DNA of 64,000 nucleotides from Cryobacterium flavum (GTDB taxonomy: Bacteria; Actinomycetota; Actinomycetes; Actinomycetales; Microbacteriaceae): assembly GCF_900103805.1 (NCBI RefSeq), contig NZ_FNIB01000005.1:248001-312000 (forward strand), read 5' to 3'. The position numbers and the translations under genes were made by a program. A model generated the notes under the pieces. It searched no databases and had not been told where the DNA came from. It saw only the letters and a program-made list of their open reading frames with translations. Of this stretch, positions 18,003 through 27,405 are shown piece by piece (within the stretch, counting starts at the first letter, position 1; each line of letters opens with the position of its first letter).

Positions 18003-19205
18003 GTGGCTCATGAACTCAAGCGAATTTCTACTCGGATCGGCTCTATCGCGGAGTCGGCGACCCTCAAGGTCGACGGAAAAGCCAAGGCCCTGCAGGCGGC
18101 CGGGCGTCCGGTGATCAGCTTCGCCGCCGGGGAACCCGACTTCCAGACACCAGAACACATCGTGGAAGCGGCCTCGGCCGCCGTGCGCGATCCGAAGAAC
18201 TACCGCTATACCCCGGCAGCGGGTCTTCCCGAGCTGCGCGATGCGATTGCCGCCAAGACACTGCGCGACAGTGGACTCGTGGTTTCGCCCAGCCAGGTCG
18301 TCGTCACGAACGGCGGCAAGCAGGCCGTCTACCAGGCGTTCGCCACCCTGCTCGATCCGGGCGACGAGGTCATCGTGCCGACCCCGTACTGGACCACCTA
18401 CCCCGAGGCGATCCGGCTGGCCGGTGGCGTGCAGGTCGATGTCTTCGCCGGCAGCGACCAGGGCTACCTCGTGACGGTCGAGCAGCTCGAAGCCGCGCGC
18501 ACCCCGCGCAGCAAGGTGCTGCTCTTCGTCTCACCCTCGAACCCCACCGGGGCGGTCTACTCGCCTGAGCAGACGCGGGCCATCGGCCAGTGGGCCGAAG
18601 ACAATGGCCTCTGGGTCATCTCCGACGAGATCTACCAGAACCTCACCTACGACGGCGTGCGAGCAGTCTCCATCGTCGAGGCCGTTCCAGCGCTGGCCGA
18701 CCGCACGATCCTGGTGAACGGTGTCGCCAAGACCTACGCCATGACCGGCTGGCGCCTCGGCTGGATGGTCGGCCCCGCCGACGCCATCAAGGCGGCGGCG
18801 AACCTGCAGTCGCACCTTTCCTCGAACGTGTCAAACATCTCGCAGCGCGCCGGAATCGCCGCGCTCAACGGCCCGCAGGACGCCGCCGAGGCCATGCGGG
18901 TGGCCTTCGATCGCCGCCGCAAGCTCATCGTCGCCGAGTTGAACAAGATCCCCGGCGTCGTGACCCCCACCCCGCAGGGAGCCTTCTACGTCTACCCCGA
19001 TGTGACCGGGCTGCTGGGTCGTTCGTGGGGCGGCGTCACCCCGACGACCTCACTCGAACTGGCCGACCTCATTCTCGACCAGGCCGAGGTGGCCGCCGTT
19101 CCCGGCGAGGCCTTTGGTCCTAGCGGATTCCTGCGCCTGTCGTATGCCCTCGGCGACGATTCCCTGCTCGAGGGTGTGCAGCGCCTGCAGCGCCTGTTCG
19201 CTTAG
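18003..19205 (+). CDS. aspC: Class I/II pyridoxal-phosphate aminotransferase (aspartate aminotransferase type)
   Basis: A 400-aa enzyme that moves amino groups between aspartate and 2-oxoglutarate or related pairs. Signatures include [16 protein letters not shown] near the N-terminus, [34 protein letters not shown] and the PLP lysine in [16 protein letters not shown] (about residue 241). The C-terminal [13 protein letters not shown] matches the family. The GTG start is supported by the [19 protein letters not shown]-terminus typical of actinobacterial AspC. Substrate could also be other acidic or aromatic amino acids. Confidence 0.9.
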   Translation: MAHELKRISTRIGSIAESATLKVDGKAKALQAAGRPVISFAAGEPDFQTPEHIVEAASAAVRDPKNYRYTPAAGLPELRDAIAAKTLRDSGLVVSPSQVVVTNGGKQAVYQAFATLLDPGDEVIVPTPYWTTYPEAIRLAGGVQVDVFAGSDQGYLVTVEQLEAARTPRSKVLLFVSPSNPTGAVYSPEQTRAIGQWAEDNGLWVISDEIYQNLTYDGVRAVSIVEAVPALADRTILVNGVAKTYAMTGWRLGWMVGPADAIKAAANLQSHLSSNVSNISQRAGIAALNGPQDAAEAMRVAFDRRRKLIVAELNKIPGVVTPTPQGAFYVYPDVTGLLGRSWGGVTPTTSLELADLILDQAEVAAVPGEAFGPSGFLRLSYALGDDSLLEGVQRLQRLFA

Positions 19206-19285
19206 TACGGCATCCGTCGACTGATGGATGAGGGAGACAACCATCGGAGGAGGTACGGGGGGCGCGGAAGTGGGATCATGAATCC

Positions 19286-20230
19286 ATGACAGCCACACCC
19301 CCGGTCGTGCAGGTGCGCGACCTGCAGAAATCGTATGGCAGTGTCGAGGCCGTGCGCGGCGTGAGCTTCTCGATCGAGGCCGGGGAGACCTTCGCCCTGC
19401 TCGGCCCGAACGGTGCCGGCAAGAGCACGACCATCGAGATTCTCGAGGGCTACCGCGACCGCACCGGCGGCGAGGTGAGAGTGCTGGGCGTTGATCCGCA
19501 CCGCGGCGGCCTGGATTGGAAGGCCCGCATCGGCATTGTGCTGCAGACCAGCAACGAGAGCGGCAATGCGACCGTGACCGAGCAGCTGCGCCACTTCGCC
19601 GGGTTCTATCCCCATCCCCGCGACGTCGACGAGGTCATCGACGCGGCGGGTCTGCGCGAGAAGGCGAAAACCCGCATCAGCAAGCTTTCCGGCGGGCAGC
19701 GCCGCCGAGTGGATGTCGCCCTCGGCATTATCGGACGCCCCGAGCTGCTGTTTCTCGACGAACCGACCACAGGCTTCGACCCCGAGGCCCGGCATCAGTT
19801 TTGGAACCTGATTCGAGGACTCAAGGCGGAAGGCACCACCATCCTGCTGACGACCCACTACCTCGACGAGGCCGCGCAACTCGGCGACCGTGCCGGAATC
19901 ATCGTCGGTGGCCGGCTCATCGACATCGGCCCGCTCGACACAATCGGCGGAGCGGATGCTCGCGTTCCGGTCGTGCGCTGGCGTGACGGCAACGGATTGG
20001 TGCGCGAGGAGCGCACGAGCCGCCCGGCGCAGGTCGTGGCGGACCTGGTCGCCAGCGGCAAGGGCGCCGAACTCGAAGGTCTTGAGGTGATCCGACCAAG
20101 CCTCGAAGACGTGTACCTGTCCCTCGTGCGCGGTCACGAAGCGACGGCCGCCGGGAACGAAGCTGCCATGTCCGCCCCTGAGGCTCGGCCCGATCCAAGC
20201 CGGCTCACCGACAAGGACGTGCGAGCATGA
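19286..20230 (+). CDS. ABC transporter ATP-binding protein (ABC-2 exporter type)
   Basis: A 314-aa ATPase that powers export by the permease encoded next. All motifs are intact: Walker A GPNGAGKST, signature LSGGQRRR, Walker B LLFLDEPTTG and switch His in LTTHYLDEA. It shares a 4-bp ATGA overlap with the permease. The pair lies next to an envelope-stress-type two-component system on the opposite strand; in Bacillus and Corynebacterium such systems often control adjacent exporters, so a role in drug or peptide resistance is plausible. Confidence 0.9.
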   Translation: MTATPPVVQVRDLQKSYGSVEAVRGVSFSIEAGETFALLGPNGAGKSTTIEILEGYRDRTGGEVRVLGVDPHRGGLDWKARIGIVLQTSNESGNATVTEQLRHFAGFYPHPRDVDEVIDAAGLREKAKTRISKLSGGQRRRVDVALGIIGRPELLFLDEPTTGFDPEARHQFWNLIRGLKAEGTTILLTTHYLDEAAQLGDRAGIIVGGRLIDIGPLDTIGGADARVPVVRWRDGNGLVREERTSRPAQVVADLVASGKGAELEGLEVIRPSLEDVYLSLVRGHEATAAGNEAAMSAPEARPDPSRLTDKDVRA

Positions 20231-21081
20231 GCGCCACGATGATGGGCACCCGCCCGCAGCACACAGCTCCGAGCACGCTCGCGCTCGGCCTGTCCCGCAT
20301 AGGCTATGAAACACGCCTGTACTTTCGCTCCCCCGACACCCTGTTGTTCACGTTCTTTTTCCCCTTCATCATGCTTGGCATTTTCACCGCCGCGTTCAGC
20401 TCCTCCGGAAATATCGGTGCCAATCCCGACGGTACCGGCGGCGTCAACGTGGGCGCCTACTACCTGCCCGGAATGCTCGCCGCCGGCATGCTTCTCTCCG
20501 GTGTGCAGAACCTCGCCGTCGATATCGCCGGCGAGAAAAGCGACGGCACCCTCAAACGCCTGGGCGGCACCCCGCTGTCCCCGCTGAGCTATTTCCTCGG
20601 CAAGATTGGACAGGTGTTCGTCACCGCAATTCTTCAGGCCGGCCTCCTGCTTCTCGTGGCGGGACTGGTGCTCGATATCGCGCTGCCGAGCGAACCGGAG
20701 AAGTGGGCAACCTTCGCCTGGGTGTTTGTGTTCGGCGTGATCACGAGCGCGTTTCTCGGCATCGCGCTGTCGGCGGTGCCTCGGTCGGGGCGCAGCGCCA
20801 CGGCTGTTGTGGCTCCCGTGGTGCTCGTGCTGCAGTTCATCTCGGGCGTCTACCTGCAGTTCACGACGCTGCCCGAGTGGATGCAGAACCTGGCTAGCAT
20901 TTTTCCGCTCAAATGGATGGCGCAGGGCATGCGTTCTGTCTTTCTTCCGGAAAGCTTCGCTGCTGCCGAGCAGAGCGGCACCTGGGATTTGCCCTGGGTG
21001 GCCGGCGCCCTCGGCGTCTGGCTGGTGCTGGGGCTCGTGCTGAGCCGGGTGACGTTTCGTTGGATTCGACGCGACGCGTGA
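20227..21081 (+). CDS. ABC-2 type transporter permease
   Basis: A 284-aa integral membrane protein with six predicted helices. The first lies near residues 37-58, and helices 2-6 run through MLAAGMLLSGVQNLAVDI, GQVFVTAILQAGLLLLVA, FGVITSAFLGIALSAV, VVAPVVLVLQFISGVYL and a C-terminal GALGVWLVLGLVLS. The ABC-2 signature GTLKRLGGTPLSPLSYF is present. It works with the ATPase it overlaps. Substrate unknown. Confidence 0.88.
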   Translation: MSATMMGTRPQHTAPSTLALGLSRIGYETRLYFRSPDTLLFTFFFPFIMLGIFTAAFSSSGNIGANPDGTGGVNVGAYYLPGMLAAGMLLSGVQNLAVDIAGEKSDGTLKRLGGTPLSPLSYFLGKIGQVFVTAILQAGLLLLVAGLVLDIALPSEPEKWATFAWVFVFGVITSAFLGIALSAVPRSGRSATAVVAPVVLVLQFISGVYLQFTTLPEWMQNLASIFPLKWMAQGMRSVFLPESFAAAEQSGTWDLPWVAGALGVWLVLGLVLSRVTFRWIRRDA

Positions 21082-21102
21082 GCCTGGCCTGAGGCCCGGG
21101 CG

Positions 21103-21807
21103 CTAAAGCAGCTTGCGCTCGAGTGCCCAGGCGGTCAGCTCGTGCCGACTCGACAGCTGAAGTTTACGCAGCACGGCCGAGACGTGCGTTTCGACGGTCT
21201 TGGCCGCGATGAACAGGGTACTGGCGACCTCCTTGTAGCTATAGCCGCGAGCAATGAGGCGCATCACCTCGGTCTCGCGGGCGGAGAGCCGGTCGAGTTC
21301 CTCGGTCGTCTCGGCCGTCTCCCCGGCGACGGCGCCGAATGCGTCGAGCACGAATCCGGCCAGGCGGGGCGAGAACACGGCGTCCCCCTCGGAGACCCGA
21401 CGTGCCGCCTCGGAGACTTCAGCCCCGGAGGCGCTCTTGGTGATGTAGCCTCGGGCGCCGGCCCGAATGACGCTCACGACGTCGTCGGCGGCGTCGGAGA
21501 CGCTGAGCGCCAGGAACAGTGTGTTCGGTGCGCGCGGCGCCGCCTCCCGAATGACCTCGGCGCCGCCCCCACCGTGACCACCGGGCAGATGCACATCGAG
21601 CAGCACGACCCGCGGCTGCAGGTCGATCACCCGCGCGATCGCCTCGTCAACTGTCGCCGCCTCGCCCAGCACGGTGATGTCGGCCTCGAGTTCGGCGCGC
21701 AGTCCCGACCGAAAAATAGAGTGGTCGTCGACGATGAGAACCCGCAGGCCAGCGGATGCCGCGCTCGGTTCGGTGGCCGCCCGGTCGATCGGATTCTGGT
21801 CGGTCAT
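21103..21807 (-). CDS. NarL/LuxR-type response regulator (EsrR/LiaR-like)
   Basis: A 234-aa regulator. The receiver domain has acidic residues DD (LIVDDHSIFRSGLRAEL), the phospho-acceptor Asp in VVLLDVHLPGG and a conserved Lys in GYITKSASG. A C-terminal LuxR helix-turn-helix follows (LSARETEVMRLIARGYSYKEVA). It overlaps by 4 bp with the sensor kinase gene upstream and is transcribed towards the ABC exporter genes, ending 22 bp from them in convergent orientation. Confidence 0.93.
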   Translation of the reverse strand: MTDQNPIDRAATEPSAASAGLRVLIVDDHSIFRSGLRAELEADITVLGEAATVDEAIARVIDLQPRVVLLDVHLPGGHGGGGAEVIREAAPRAPNTLFLALSVSDAADDVVSVIRAGARGYITKSASGAEVSEAARRVSEGDAVFSPRLAGFVLDAFGAVAGETAETTEELDRLSARETEVMRLIARGYSYKEVASTLFIAAKTVETHVSAVLRKLQLSSRHELTAWALERKLL

Positions 21808-23156
21808 CGCACGCTCGTTTCGGTGTGGTGTTCATCGGTGACGGGCGCGGTCGCCGCCGGCAGGGTGAGCAGGATCTCGGTGCCGGCGCCGCCGGGCCCT
21901 GGCCGCACGGCGGCGGTTCCGCCCGCCCGACGCATGCGCCCGAGAATGGATTCGCGCACGCCGAGGCGGTCTTCGGGGATCTGGTCGAGCCGAAAGCCCG
22001 GGCCCCGGTCGGTGACGCTCAGTTCGATGCCGCGAGCCCCCGTCTCGAGGTAGACCGACACCGCGCCGCCGGCATGCCGAGCCGCGTTGAGCATGGCCTC
22101 GCGGGCGGCGGCGACGAGTGATTCCGGGGCATCCATGCTGCTGGAATCGGTGCTGGCGGCCGAGCGCACGCCGACACCCGCCCCGACCGTCACCACCTCG
22201 AAGTGCACCGCAAAGTCTGCTTCGATCTCCCCGGCGATGCGACGCAGCGCGGCGGCCAGATCGGTCGCCGGTTCGGCGCCCGCGGCGCGACTCCCGGTGA
22301 AGAGCCACTCGCGCAGTTCGCGCTCCTGCGCGCGGGCCAGCCGCGCGGCGTCGCTGTGCGGCCCGGCCTTCTGCTGAATGAGGGCGAGGGTCTGCAACAC
22401 CGAATCATGCAGGTGCGCGGCGATGTCGGCCCGTTCCGCTTCACGGGCGCGCGCGGCACGCTCGTCGGCGAGGTCACTCCACAGGCGCAGCAGCCACGGC
22501 GCGGTCACCACCGCAACGCCGAGCAGAACGGATGCCGCCGCCAGAATAACCGTCCACGCGTTCGGGTTCGTGCCGGTCACGAAAAACAACAGAATCCCGA
22601 CCGCGACCAACACCAGCGCCCCCAGAATGCGCACGAGCAACGCCGAGGATTGCTGTGCCGCACCGCTGCGAATGTCGGCGAACTGGCGCCAGGCGAGCGC
22701 GGTTCCGGCGAGTACGACAATGGCGGGCACCACCACGGCGAGCGGAATGTCGGCGCCAAGGCGGCTCGCTACGAGGGCGCTACCGGCAGCCAGCAGGGCC
22801 AGGCCGAGCAGAATCTCGGTGACGGGCGCGGCCCGGGCGGAGTCGCCATCCGCTCGGGCGAACCCGCTCCGGCCGTTTGTGGCGTCGGAACCCGGTAGTG
22901 CCGCAGCGGCTTGAACCGGCTCAGCGGAAGCGGGGGACGCGACCGGCGACCGGGCGAGGCTCGACTTGGGCAGCGGGTCGACTGCGGCCGCTCCAGAAGG
23001 AACTGTCACCCACAGCCAGGCATAGAGCAAGGCGCCGAAGCCTCCGCAGAAGCTGAGCAGCACCGTGACCAGGCGCACCGTGGAGAGGGGGACCCCGGTG
23101 TGCTCGGCGAAACCCGCACACACTCCGCCGACGAGGCGGAGCCGGGGCCGGGTCAT
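21804..23156 (-). CDS. PspC-domain sensor histidine kinase (EsrS/LiaS-like)
   Basis: A 450-aa membrane kinase. The N-terminal PspC domain (LRLVGGVCAGFAEHTGVPLSTVRL) is followed by several transmembrane helices (about residues 110-240). The HisKA_3 box is DIAAHLHDSVLQTLALIQQ, and the HATPase domain ends with VTDRGPGFRL and RMRRAGGTA. The ATG giving MTRPRLRL is chosen because the PspC domain begins there. Organisation with a divergent PspC-domain membrane protein matches EsrISR, the three-part cell-envelope stress system of Corynebacterium. It probably phosphorylates the adjoining regulator after cell-wall stress. Confidence 0.88.
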   Translation of the reverse strand: MTRPRLRLVGGVCAGFAEHTGVPLSTVRLVTVLLSFCGGFGALLYAWLWVTVPSGAAAVDPLPKSSLARSPVASPASAEPVQAAAALPGSDATNGRSGFARADGDSARAAPVTEILLGLALLAAGSALVASRLGADIPLAVVVPAIVVLAGTALAWRQFADIRSGAAQQSSALLVRILGALVLVAVGILLFFVTGTNPNAWTVILAAASVLLGVAVVTAPWLLRLWSDLADERAARAREAERADIAAHLHDSVLQTLALIQQKAGPHSDAARLARAQERELREWLFTGSRAAGAEPATDLAAALRRIAGEIEADFAVHFEVVTVGAGVGVRSAASTDSSSMDAPESLVAAAREAMLNAARHAGGAVSVYLETGARGIELSVTDRGPGFRLDQIPEDRLGVRESILGRMRRAGGTAAVRPGPGGAGTEILLTLPAATAPVTDEHHTETSVR

Positions 23157-23272
23157 CCGTTCGGTTCTCACGTGTTTATCCAAGCACGCCCCACCGACAG
23201 GGCGGAACCCGGCAGGAATCAATCAGGGTTCAATCAGGGTCATCCCCCATGGCAGCGGTCTCAGCGCGCTGT

Positions 23273-23278
23273 CAGACT
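23273..23278 (+). promoter_or_regulatory. Candidate -10 element (CAGACT) of the PspC membrane protein gene
   Basis: CAGACT ends 6 nt before the ATG. It deviates from TANNNT only in the first base; the identical hexamer and spacing occur before the response regulator gene at 62532. Confidence 0.35.
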
Positions 23279-23284
23279 CGGATC

Positions 23285-24796
23285 ATGACCGACACACCGA
23301 GGGCGCAAACACCTCGCCCTGACCAAATCACCCGCTTCTTCGACTGGATTCGCGGCAGCGGACTACACCGTGACGGCGACCGCTGGATCGCCGGAGTCTG
23401 CGGCGGCATTGCCGCCCGCACCGGGCTCGACCCCCTGATTGTGCGCGGCATTGCCGTTGTGATCGCCATCCTCGGCGGCCCCGTCGTCTTCGCCTACGCC
23501 GTCGGCTGGGCGCTGATGCCCCGCGGCGCCGGCCGCATCTATGCTGAAGACGCCATTCGCGGGCGGTTCCAACCGGCCATGATCGCCATCGGAGCGCTGC
23601 TCCTGTTCACCGTCGTGCCCCTGTTCCGCGGTTTCTGGTGGAACGGCCCGGCCGGTTTCTTGGCCCTCCCCGACTGGCTCTCCGGCATCTTCTCGTTCGG
23701 GTGGGGGCTGGCCATCACGGCCGGTATCGTCTGGCTGATCGTGTATCTGGTGCGCCGCAGCAAGAGGTCTCCCGATTCGAGGCCCGGTTCCGGGCCGTTC
23801 GCTCCCCCGGCCGGCCCCACTGGACCAACGGGCCCGTTCGGTCCGGGCAGCGTCTACGACCCGCGACCGGATTCCGCCCCCGACGCGGTCGTGCACGCCC
23901 AACCGAATGCTCCGGCCCCGGCGCCGGATTCCGCCCCGACGAGCATGTCAGTGACGACCGCCACCGACACAGCCGCCCCGAGCCTGGCTTTCGCGGCCAC
24001 GAGCACAGCCACGGCCACCCCCTATGCCCCGACCAATCCGTACGCGGCCGATTCGGCCAGGAGCATCCGCTCGGAACAGAATCGAGCGTGGCAGGAACAG
24101 AACCGCGCCCGCCAGCAAGCCCACCGCGCCCGGGTGCGCGCCCGCCGTCCCGGTGCCGGCTACAGCGCCATTGTGCTCGGCCTGGCTTTGGCCATCGGCG
24201 CCGTGACTGCCTGGGTGAATTCGAGCGGCGTCTGGTCGCAGGACGCAGTGATTCTCGGCCTCGCCTTTGCACTCGGAGTGTTGGCCCTCGGCATCGTGAT
24301 CGCCGGCATTCGCGGTCGCACCGACGGCGCCATGGGCGGTTTCGCCTTTCTGGCGGCGGCGACCCTAGTCGTGCTCGGCGTGTTTCCGCAGGGCACGCAG
24401 TTCTCCGCCGTCGGCAACACCGTCTGGGTGCTCAGCGCCAATTCGGCCATGGCGAACCCCGACACGAGCTACGCCATGATCGTGGGGCAGTCCACCCTCG
24501 ACCTGAGCGATTTCGACAACCCCGGTCTCGACGAGGACGCCGTCATCGACGTCTGGCTGCTCGCCGGCGCCACCGACATTCAACTGCCAGCGGATGCCCC
24601 GGTGCGCGTCGAATCGCACGCCCTGGTCGGCGGCGTGGAATATTCCGGCCGCGCTGTGGCCGCTGAAAACGGCGAGCACACGGGCGTGTTCGCCGTCGAT
24701 GCGCGCACGTTCAATGCGAACAGCCGCAGTGATGGGCCGCTCGTGCGCATCTGGACCCTCGCTGGCGTCGTCACGCTCGATTCCTCCAACAACTAG
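23285..24796 (+). CDS. PspC-domain membrane protein (EsrI/LiaF-like)
   Basis: A 503-aa membrane protein. Residues 15-75 form a PspC domain (DRWIAGVCGGIAARTGLDP, then YAVGWALMPRG). Two further helices follow, then a long Pro/Ala/Thr-rich disordered linker (about 155-275) and a basic Arg/Gln-rich stretch. Three more helices (about 285-375) lead to a C-terminal beta-rich region with DVWLLAGATDIQLPADA, of the LiaF/DUF4097 type. Divergent from the PspC kinase. By analogy with EsrI and LiaF it should hold the kinase inactive until envelope stress. Confidence 0.82.
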   Translation: MTDTPRAQTPRPDQITRFFDWIRGSGLHRDGDRWIAGVCGGIAARTGLDPLIVRGIAVVIAILGGPVVFAYAVGWALMPRGAGRIYAEDAIRGRFQPAMIAIGALLLFTVVPLFRGFWWNGPAGFLALPDWLSGIFSFGWGLAITAGIVWLIVYLVRRSKRSPDSRPGSGPFAPPAGPTGPTGPFGPGSVYDPRPDSAPDAVVHAQPNAPAPAPDSAPTSMSVTTATDTAAPSLAFAATSTATATPYAPTNPYAADSARSIRSEQNRAWQEQNRARQQAHRARVRARRPGAGYSAIVLGLALAIGAVTAWVNSSGVWSQDAVILGLAFALGVLALGIVIAGIRGRTDGAMGGFAFLAAATLVVLGVFPQGTQFSAVGNTVWVLSANSAMANPDTSYAMIVGQSTLDLSDFDNPGLDEDAVIDVWLLAGATDIQLPADAPVRVESHALVGGVEYSGRAVAAENGEHTGVFAVDARTFNANSRSDGPLVRIWTLAGVVTLDSSNN

Positions 24797-24805
24797 GACC
24801 CCATC

Positions 24806-25252
24806 ATGACTACTCCGCTTTCGCCCACGAGCCCCAACGCTGATCACACCGGGGCCAACACCCCCACCGAAGATTTCTCTGCAACTCCGCTGGTTGGGGG
24901 CGAATCCGGCGCCGATTACTCGGCCGAATCCGGTACCGCGACGACCGGCGCGACCCTGTCGGACAACCCGACTATCCCCTACCCGGAATCGAGCCGTGCC
25001 CCGCGGGAGAACGACTTCTTCGCCCCAAACACCGACCTGCCGACCGCTGCCACTGCCACACCCCGGCTGCGCCCCCGCTTCGGCACGATTCTCTGGGGCA
25101 TCCTGCTCCTGGCCTTCGCCACCTACATGGTGGTCTTCACGCTGCTTCCGGCACCGCCGGATCCCACGCTCTGGCTGCTCGGCGGTGTGATCGCGGTCGG
25201 GCTCGGCCTGGTCGTGGCCGGCATCGCCGCCGCCGCTCGCCGCGCAGACTGA
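24806..25252 (+). CDS. Small two-helix membrane protein of the PspC locus
   Basis: A 148-aa protein of unknown function. Residues 1-85 are polar and disordered. Two transmembrane helices follow (FGTILWGILLLAFATYMVVF and LWLLGGVIAVGLGLVVAGIA). It starts 9 bp after the PspC gene and is probably co-transcribed. Membership of the stress system is inferred from position only. Confidence 0.75.
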   Translation: MTTPLSPTSPNADHTGANTPTEDFSATPLVGGESGADYSAESGTATTGATLSDNPTIPYPESSRAPRENDFFAPNTDLPTAATATPRLRPRFGTILWGILLLAFATYMVVFTLLPAPPDPTLWLLGGVIAVGLGLVVAGIAAAARRAD

Positions 25253-25268
25253 CCAACACGCCTGTCGA

Positions 25269-26462
25269 TTAGAGCGTCAGCCCCACAAGCACCGGCTCGG
25301 GCTGCAGGTTCACGCCAAACTCGGCCTGCACCCGGCCGAGCACGTACCGGGCCAGTTCGGCAACTTCCTCGGCGGTGGCCCCGCCGGTGTTCGTCAAGGC
25401 GAGGGTGTGCTTGCTCGACACCGCTGCCTTCGATCCCGGCAGACGAAAACCCCGACCGACCCCGGAATGCTCGATCAGCCAGGCCGCACTGAGCTTGACC
25501 AGGCGCACGGGTTCCTCGCCGGGAATGGGTCCGACGCCCATATATTCCTCGAGTGGAATAACTCGGTCGGCCGGCTCCGCCTCGAGCTGCCAGCGCGGCG
25601 CATCCGTCGGCAGTGAGCGCGCAAAGGTCTCGGTGACGATCGGGTTGGTGAAGAAAGACCCCGCGCTGTAGGTGTCGGGGTCGTCGGGATCGAGCACCAT
25701 GCCCTTGCCGGCCCGCAGGCCGAGAACGGTGGCGCGCACGATCGACAGCGGCACCCGGTCACCGAGCTGCACGCCGAGCGCTCCGGCGAGTTGGGCATAC
25801 TTCAGGGGCTGGCCGAGGGTGCTCCCCAAAACGGATGCCTCGGCTGCGGTATCGTGCAGCTCCAGTTCGATTGCGAGCACCACGCCGCGCAGGCCCTGCT
25901 TGAGCGCCGAGGTGCGGTAGCCCAGCGCCAGGTCTGCGCGTTCGAGCCGATCGACCTCACCGGTCTCGTAAGAGAGAAAGTCGATCGCGATCAGGCTGTC
26001 GGAGAGCTCCTGACCGTAGGCGCCAATGTTCTGCACCGGGGCGGCGCCGCACGATCCGGGAATGCCCGAGAGCGCCTCGATGCCGGCCCAGCCGTGATCG
26101 ACGGCGTATGCCACGAGGTCGTCCCAGGGTTCGCCGGCCTGTACGCGCAGCCGTACCCGGGCGCCAACGTCGGCGCCGGCGTCAGAGACGGCCGCATCCG
26201 CGGCATCCGCTTTGCTGCTCTCAGGTGCAGCGGCGAGTACCTCGATGCCGCGGGTCACCACGCTAATCACGATGCCGTCGAAGCCCTCATCAGCGACGAC
26301 GGTGTTGGAGCCGCCACCAAGCAGGAGCCAGTTTTCGTCCAGGCCCCAGACCACGAGCGTCTCAGTGATGAGGTCCTGCTCGGTGACCGGCGCCACCAGG
26401 GCGGCGGGGGGTCCGCCGACCCGAAAGGTGGTGAGTGTGCTCAGGGCAACGGGTTCGATCAT
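25269..26462 (-). CDS. murB: UDP-N-acetylmuramate dehydrogenase
   Basis: A 397-aa FAD enzyme that reduces UDP-GlcNAc-enolpyruvate to UDP-MurNAc in peptidoglycan synthesis. FAD-binding motifs are TTFRVGGPP, LLLGGGSNTVV and GIPGSCGAAPVQNIGAYGQE. The catalytic Ser lies in AGSFFTNPIV. An Ala/Asp-rich insert (about residues 78-98) lies between the FAD motifs. Length is usual for actinobacterial MurB. It lies 3 bp after the HadB-like gene. Confidence 0.95.
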   Translation of the reverse strand: MIEPVALSTLTTFRVGGPPAALVAPVTEQDLITETLVVWGLDENWLLLGGGSNTVVADEGFDGIVISVVTRGIEVLAAAPESSKADAADAAVSDAGADVGARVRLRVQAGEPWDDLVAYAVDHGWAGIEALSGIPGSCGAAPVQNIGAYGQELSDSLIAIDFLSYETGEVDRLERADLALGYRTSALKQGLRGVVLAIELELHDTAAEASVLGSTLGQPLKYAQLAGALGVQLGDRVPLSIVRATVLGLRAGKGMVLDPDDPDTYSAGSFFTNPIVTETFARSLPTDAPRWQLEAEPADRVIPLEEYMGVGPIPGEEPVRLVKLSAAWLIEHSGVGRGFRLPGSKAAVSSKHTLALTNTGGATAEEVAELARYVLGRVQAEFGVNLQPEPVLVGLTL

Positions 26463-26465
26463 GGT

Positions 26466-26903
26466 TCAGGCCAGGTTGACGCGTGCCTGCGCCTTGCCGA
26501 GAACGGTCGAGCCGTTGAACGTCACGGTCAGGTCGATGCGGGCCACGCCGGCTTCGAGATCGAGCGCGCCGACCTTGGCGACGACGGTGACGGTTGCGCC
26601 ATCCGTTGCGTCAACGAAGACCGGGCGGGTGAATCGCACCTGGTAATCGATGACCCGGGCGGGGTCGCCGGCCCAGTCGACGACGGGTTGCACGGCCAGG
26701 CCCATGGTGAGCATGCCGTGGGCGAGCACGCCGGACAGCCCCACCGACTGCGCGATATCGTCGCGATAGTGAATGGGATTGAAATCACCGGATGCTCCGG
26801 CGTAGTGCACGAGGGAATCGCGCGTCAGGGCGAAACTCGCCTCGGCGACGACGTCGCCGACCGTGAGATCGGTCACTGATCTGATAGGTGCGGCGGGGAT
26901 CAT
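26466..26903 (-). CDS. MaoC-family (3R)-hydroxyacyl-ACP dehydratase subunit, HadB-like
   Basis: A 145-aa hot-dog fold protein. The catalytic dyad is visible in YAGASGDFNPIHYRDDIA (Asp and His), followed by GMLTMGLAVQPVVDW. It overlaps by 4 bp with the HadA-like gene. In mycobacteria HadAB is the type-II fatty-acid-synthase dehydratase, and the hadA-hadB-murB order is typical of other Actinobacteria. Here it is probably part of fatty-acid elongation or another acyl dehydration. Confidence 0.85.
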   Translation of the reverse strand: MIPAAPIRSVTDLTVGDVVAEASFALTRDSLVHYAGASGDFNPIHYRDDIAQSVGLSGVLAHGMLTMGLAVQPVVDWAGDPARVIDYQVRFTRPVFVDATDGATVTVVAKVGALDLEAGVARIDLTVTFNGSTVLGKAQARVNLA

Positions 26904-27346
26904 TCGTCTCCCCTGACGACGAGGGTGGAGACCGCGGTCACGACGTGTGCGCCGCTCGCATCCACAATGGTGGACTCGGCGGTGACCATGGAGTGGCCGC
27001 CGAGGCTCTTGATGCTCGTCACCGCGAGGGTCGCCGTGAGTTCGTCACCGGCGACAATCGGGCGGGTATAGCTGAAGCGCTGGTCGCCGTGCACGACGCG
27101 GGTGAAGTCGATTCCGCCATCGGGTTCGGCCAGAAGTTGGGCCAGGGTGGCCTCCTGCACGACCACGGCGAACGTGGGCGGAGCGACGACGTCGGTGTGG
27201 CCGGCCGCGCGGGCCGCCTCGGGATCGTGGTTGATCGGGCTGGTCGCGAACACGGCGCGGGAAAATTCGCGCACCTTTTCACGGCCGACAAGATACGGTG
27301 CGACCGGCGGAAAGACCCGCCCCTGCAACTCTGGGTTCACTGACAC
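26900..27346 (-). CDS. MaoC-like dehydratase N-terminal subunit, HadA-like
   Basis: A 148-aa hot-dog protein (FAS1-like dehydratase) starting NPELQGRVFPPVAPYLVGREK. It contains NHDPEAARAAGHTDVVAPPT and VHGDQRFSYTRPIVAGDELT, typical of HadA. It forms the stabilising and substrate-binding partner of the HadB-like subunit encoded next. The GTG start is preceded by a leaderless-type promoter. Confidence 0.85.
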   Translation of the reverse strand: MSVNPELQGRVFPPVAPYLVGREKVREFSRAVFATSPINHDPEAARAAGHTDVVAPPTFAVVVQEATLAQLLAEPDGGIDFTRVVHGDQRFSYTRPIVAGDELTATLAVTSIKSLGGHSMVTAESTIVDASGAHVVTAVSTLVVRGDE

Positions 27347-27352
27347 CCGTCG

Positions 27353-27358
27353 AGTCTA
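27353..27358 (-). promoter_or_regulatory. Candidate -10 element, hadA-hadB-murB operon
   Basis: TAGACT on the minus strand ends 6 nt before the GTG start of the HadA-like gene, without a Shine-Dalgarno. Confidence 0.5.
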
Positions 27359-27405
27359 CTAAGCGCGGTCACGAGCACCCGGCAACAGGGCGCACACTAT
27401 TAACC

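Noticed and set aside
17841-18158. 105-codon minus-strand frame upstream of the aminotransferase
   Set aside because: It is antisense to the aminotransferase start and crosses the divergent promoter region; no recognisable features.
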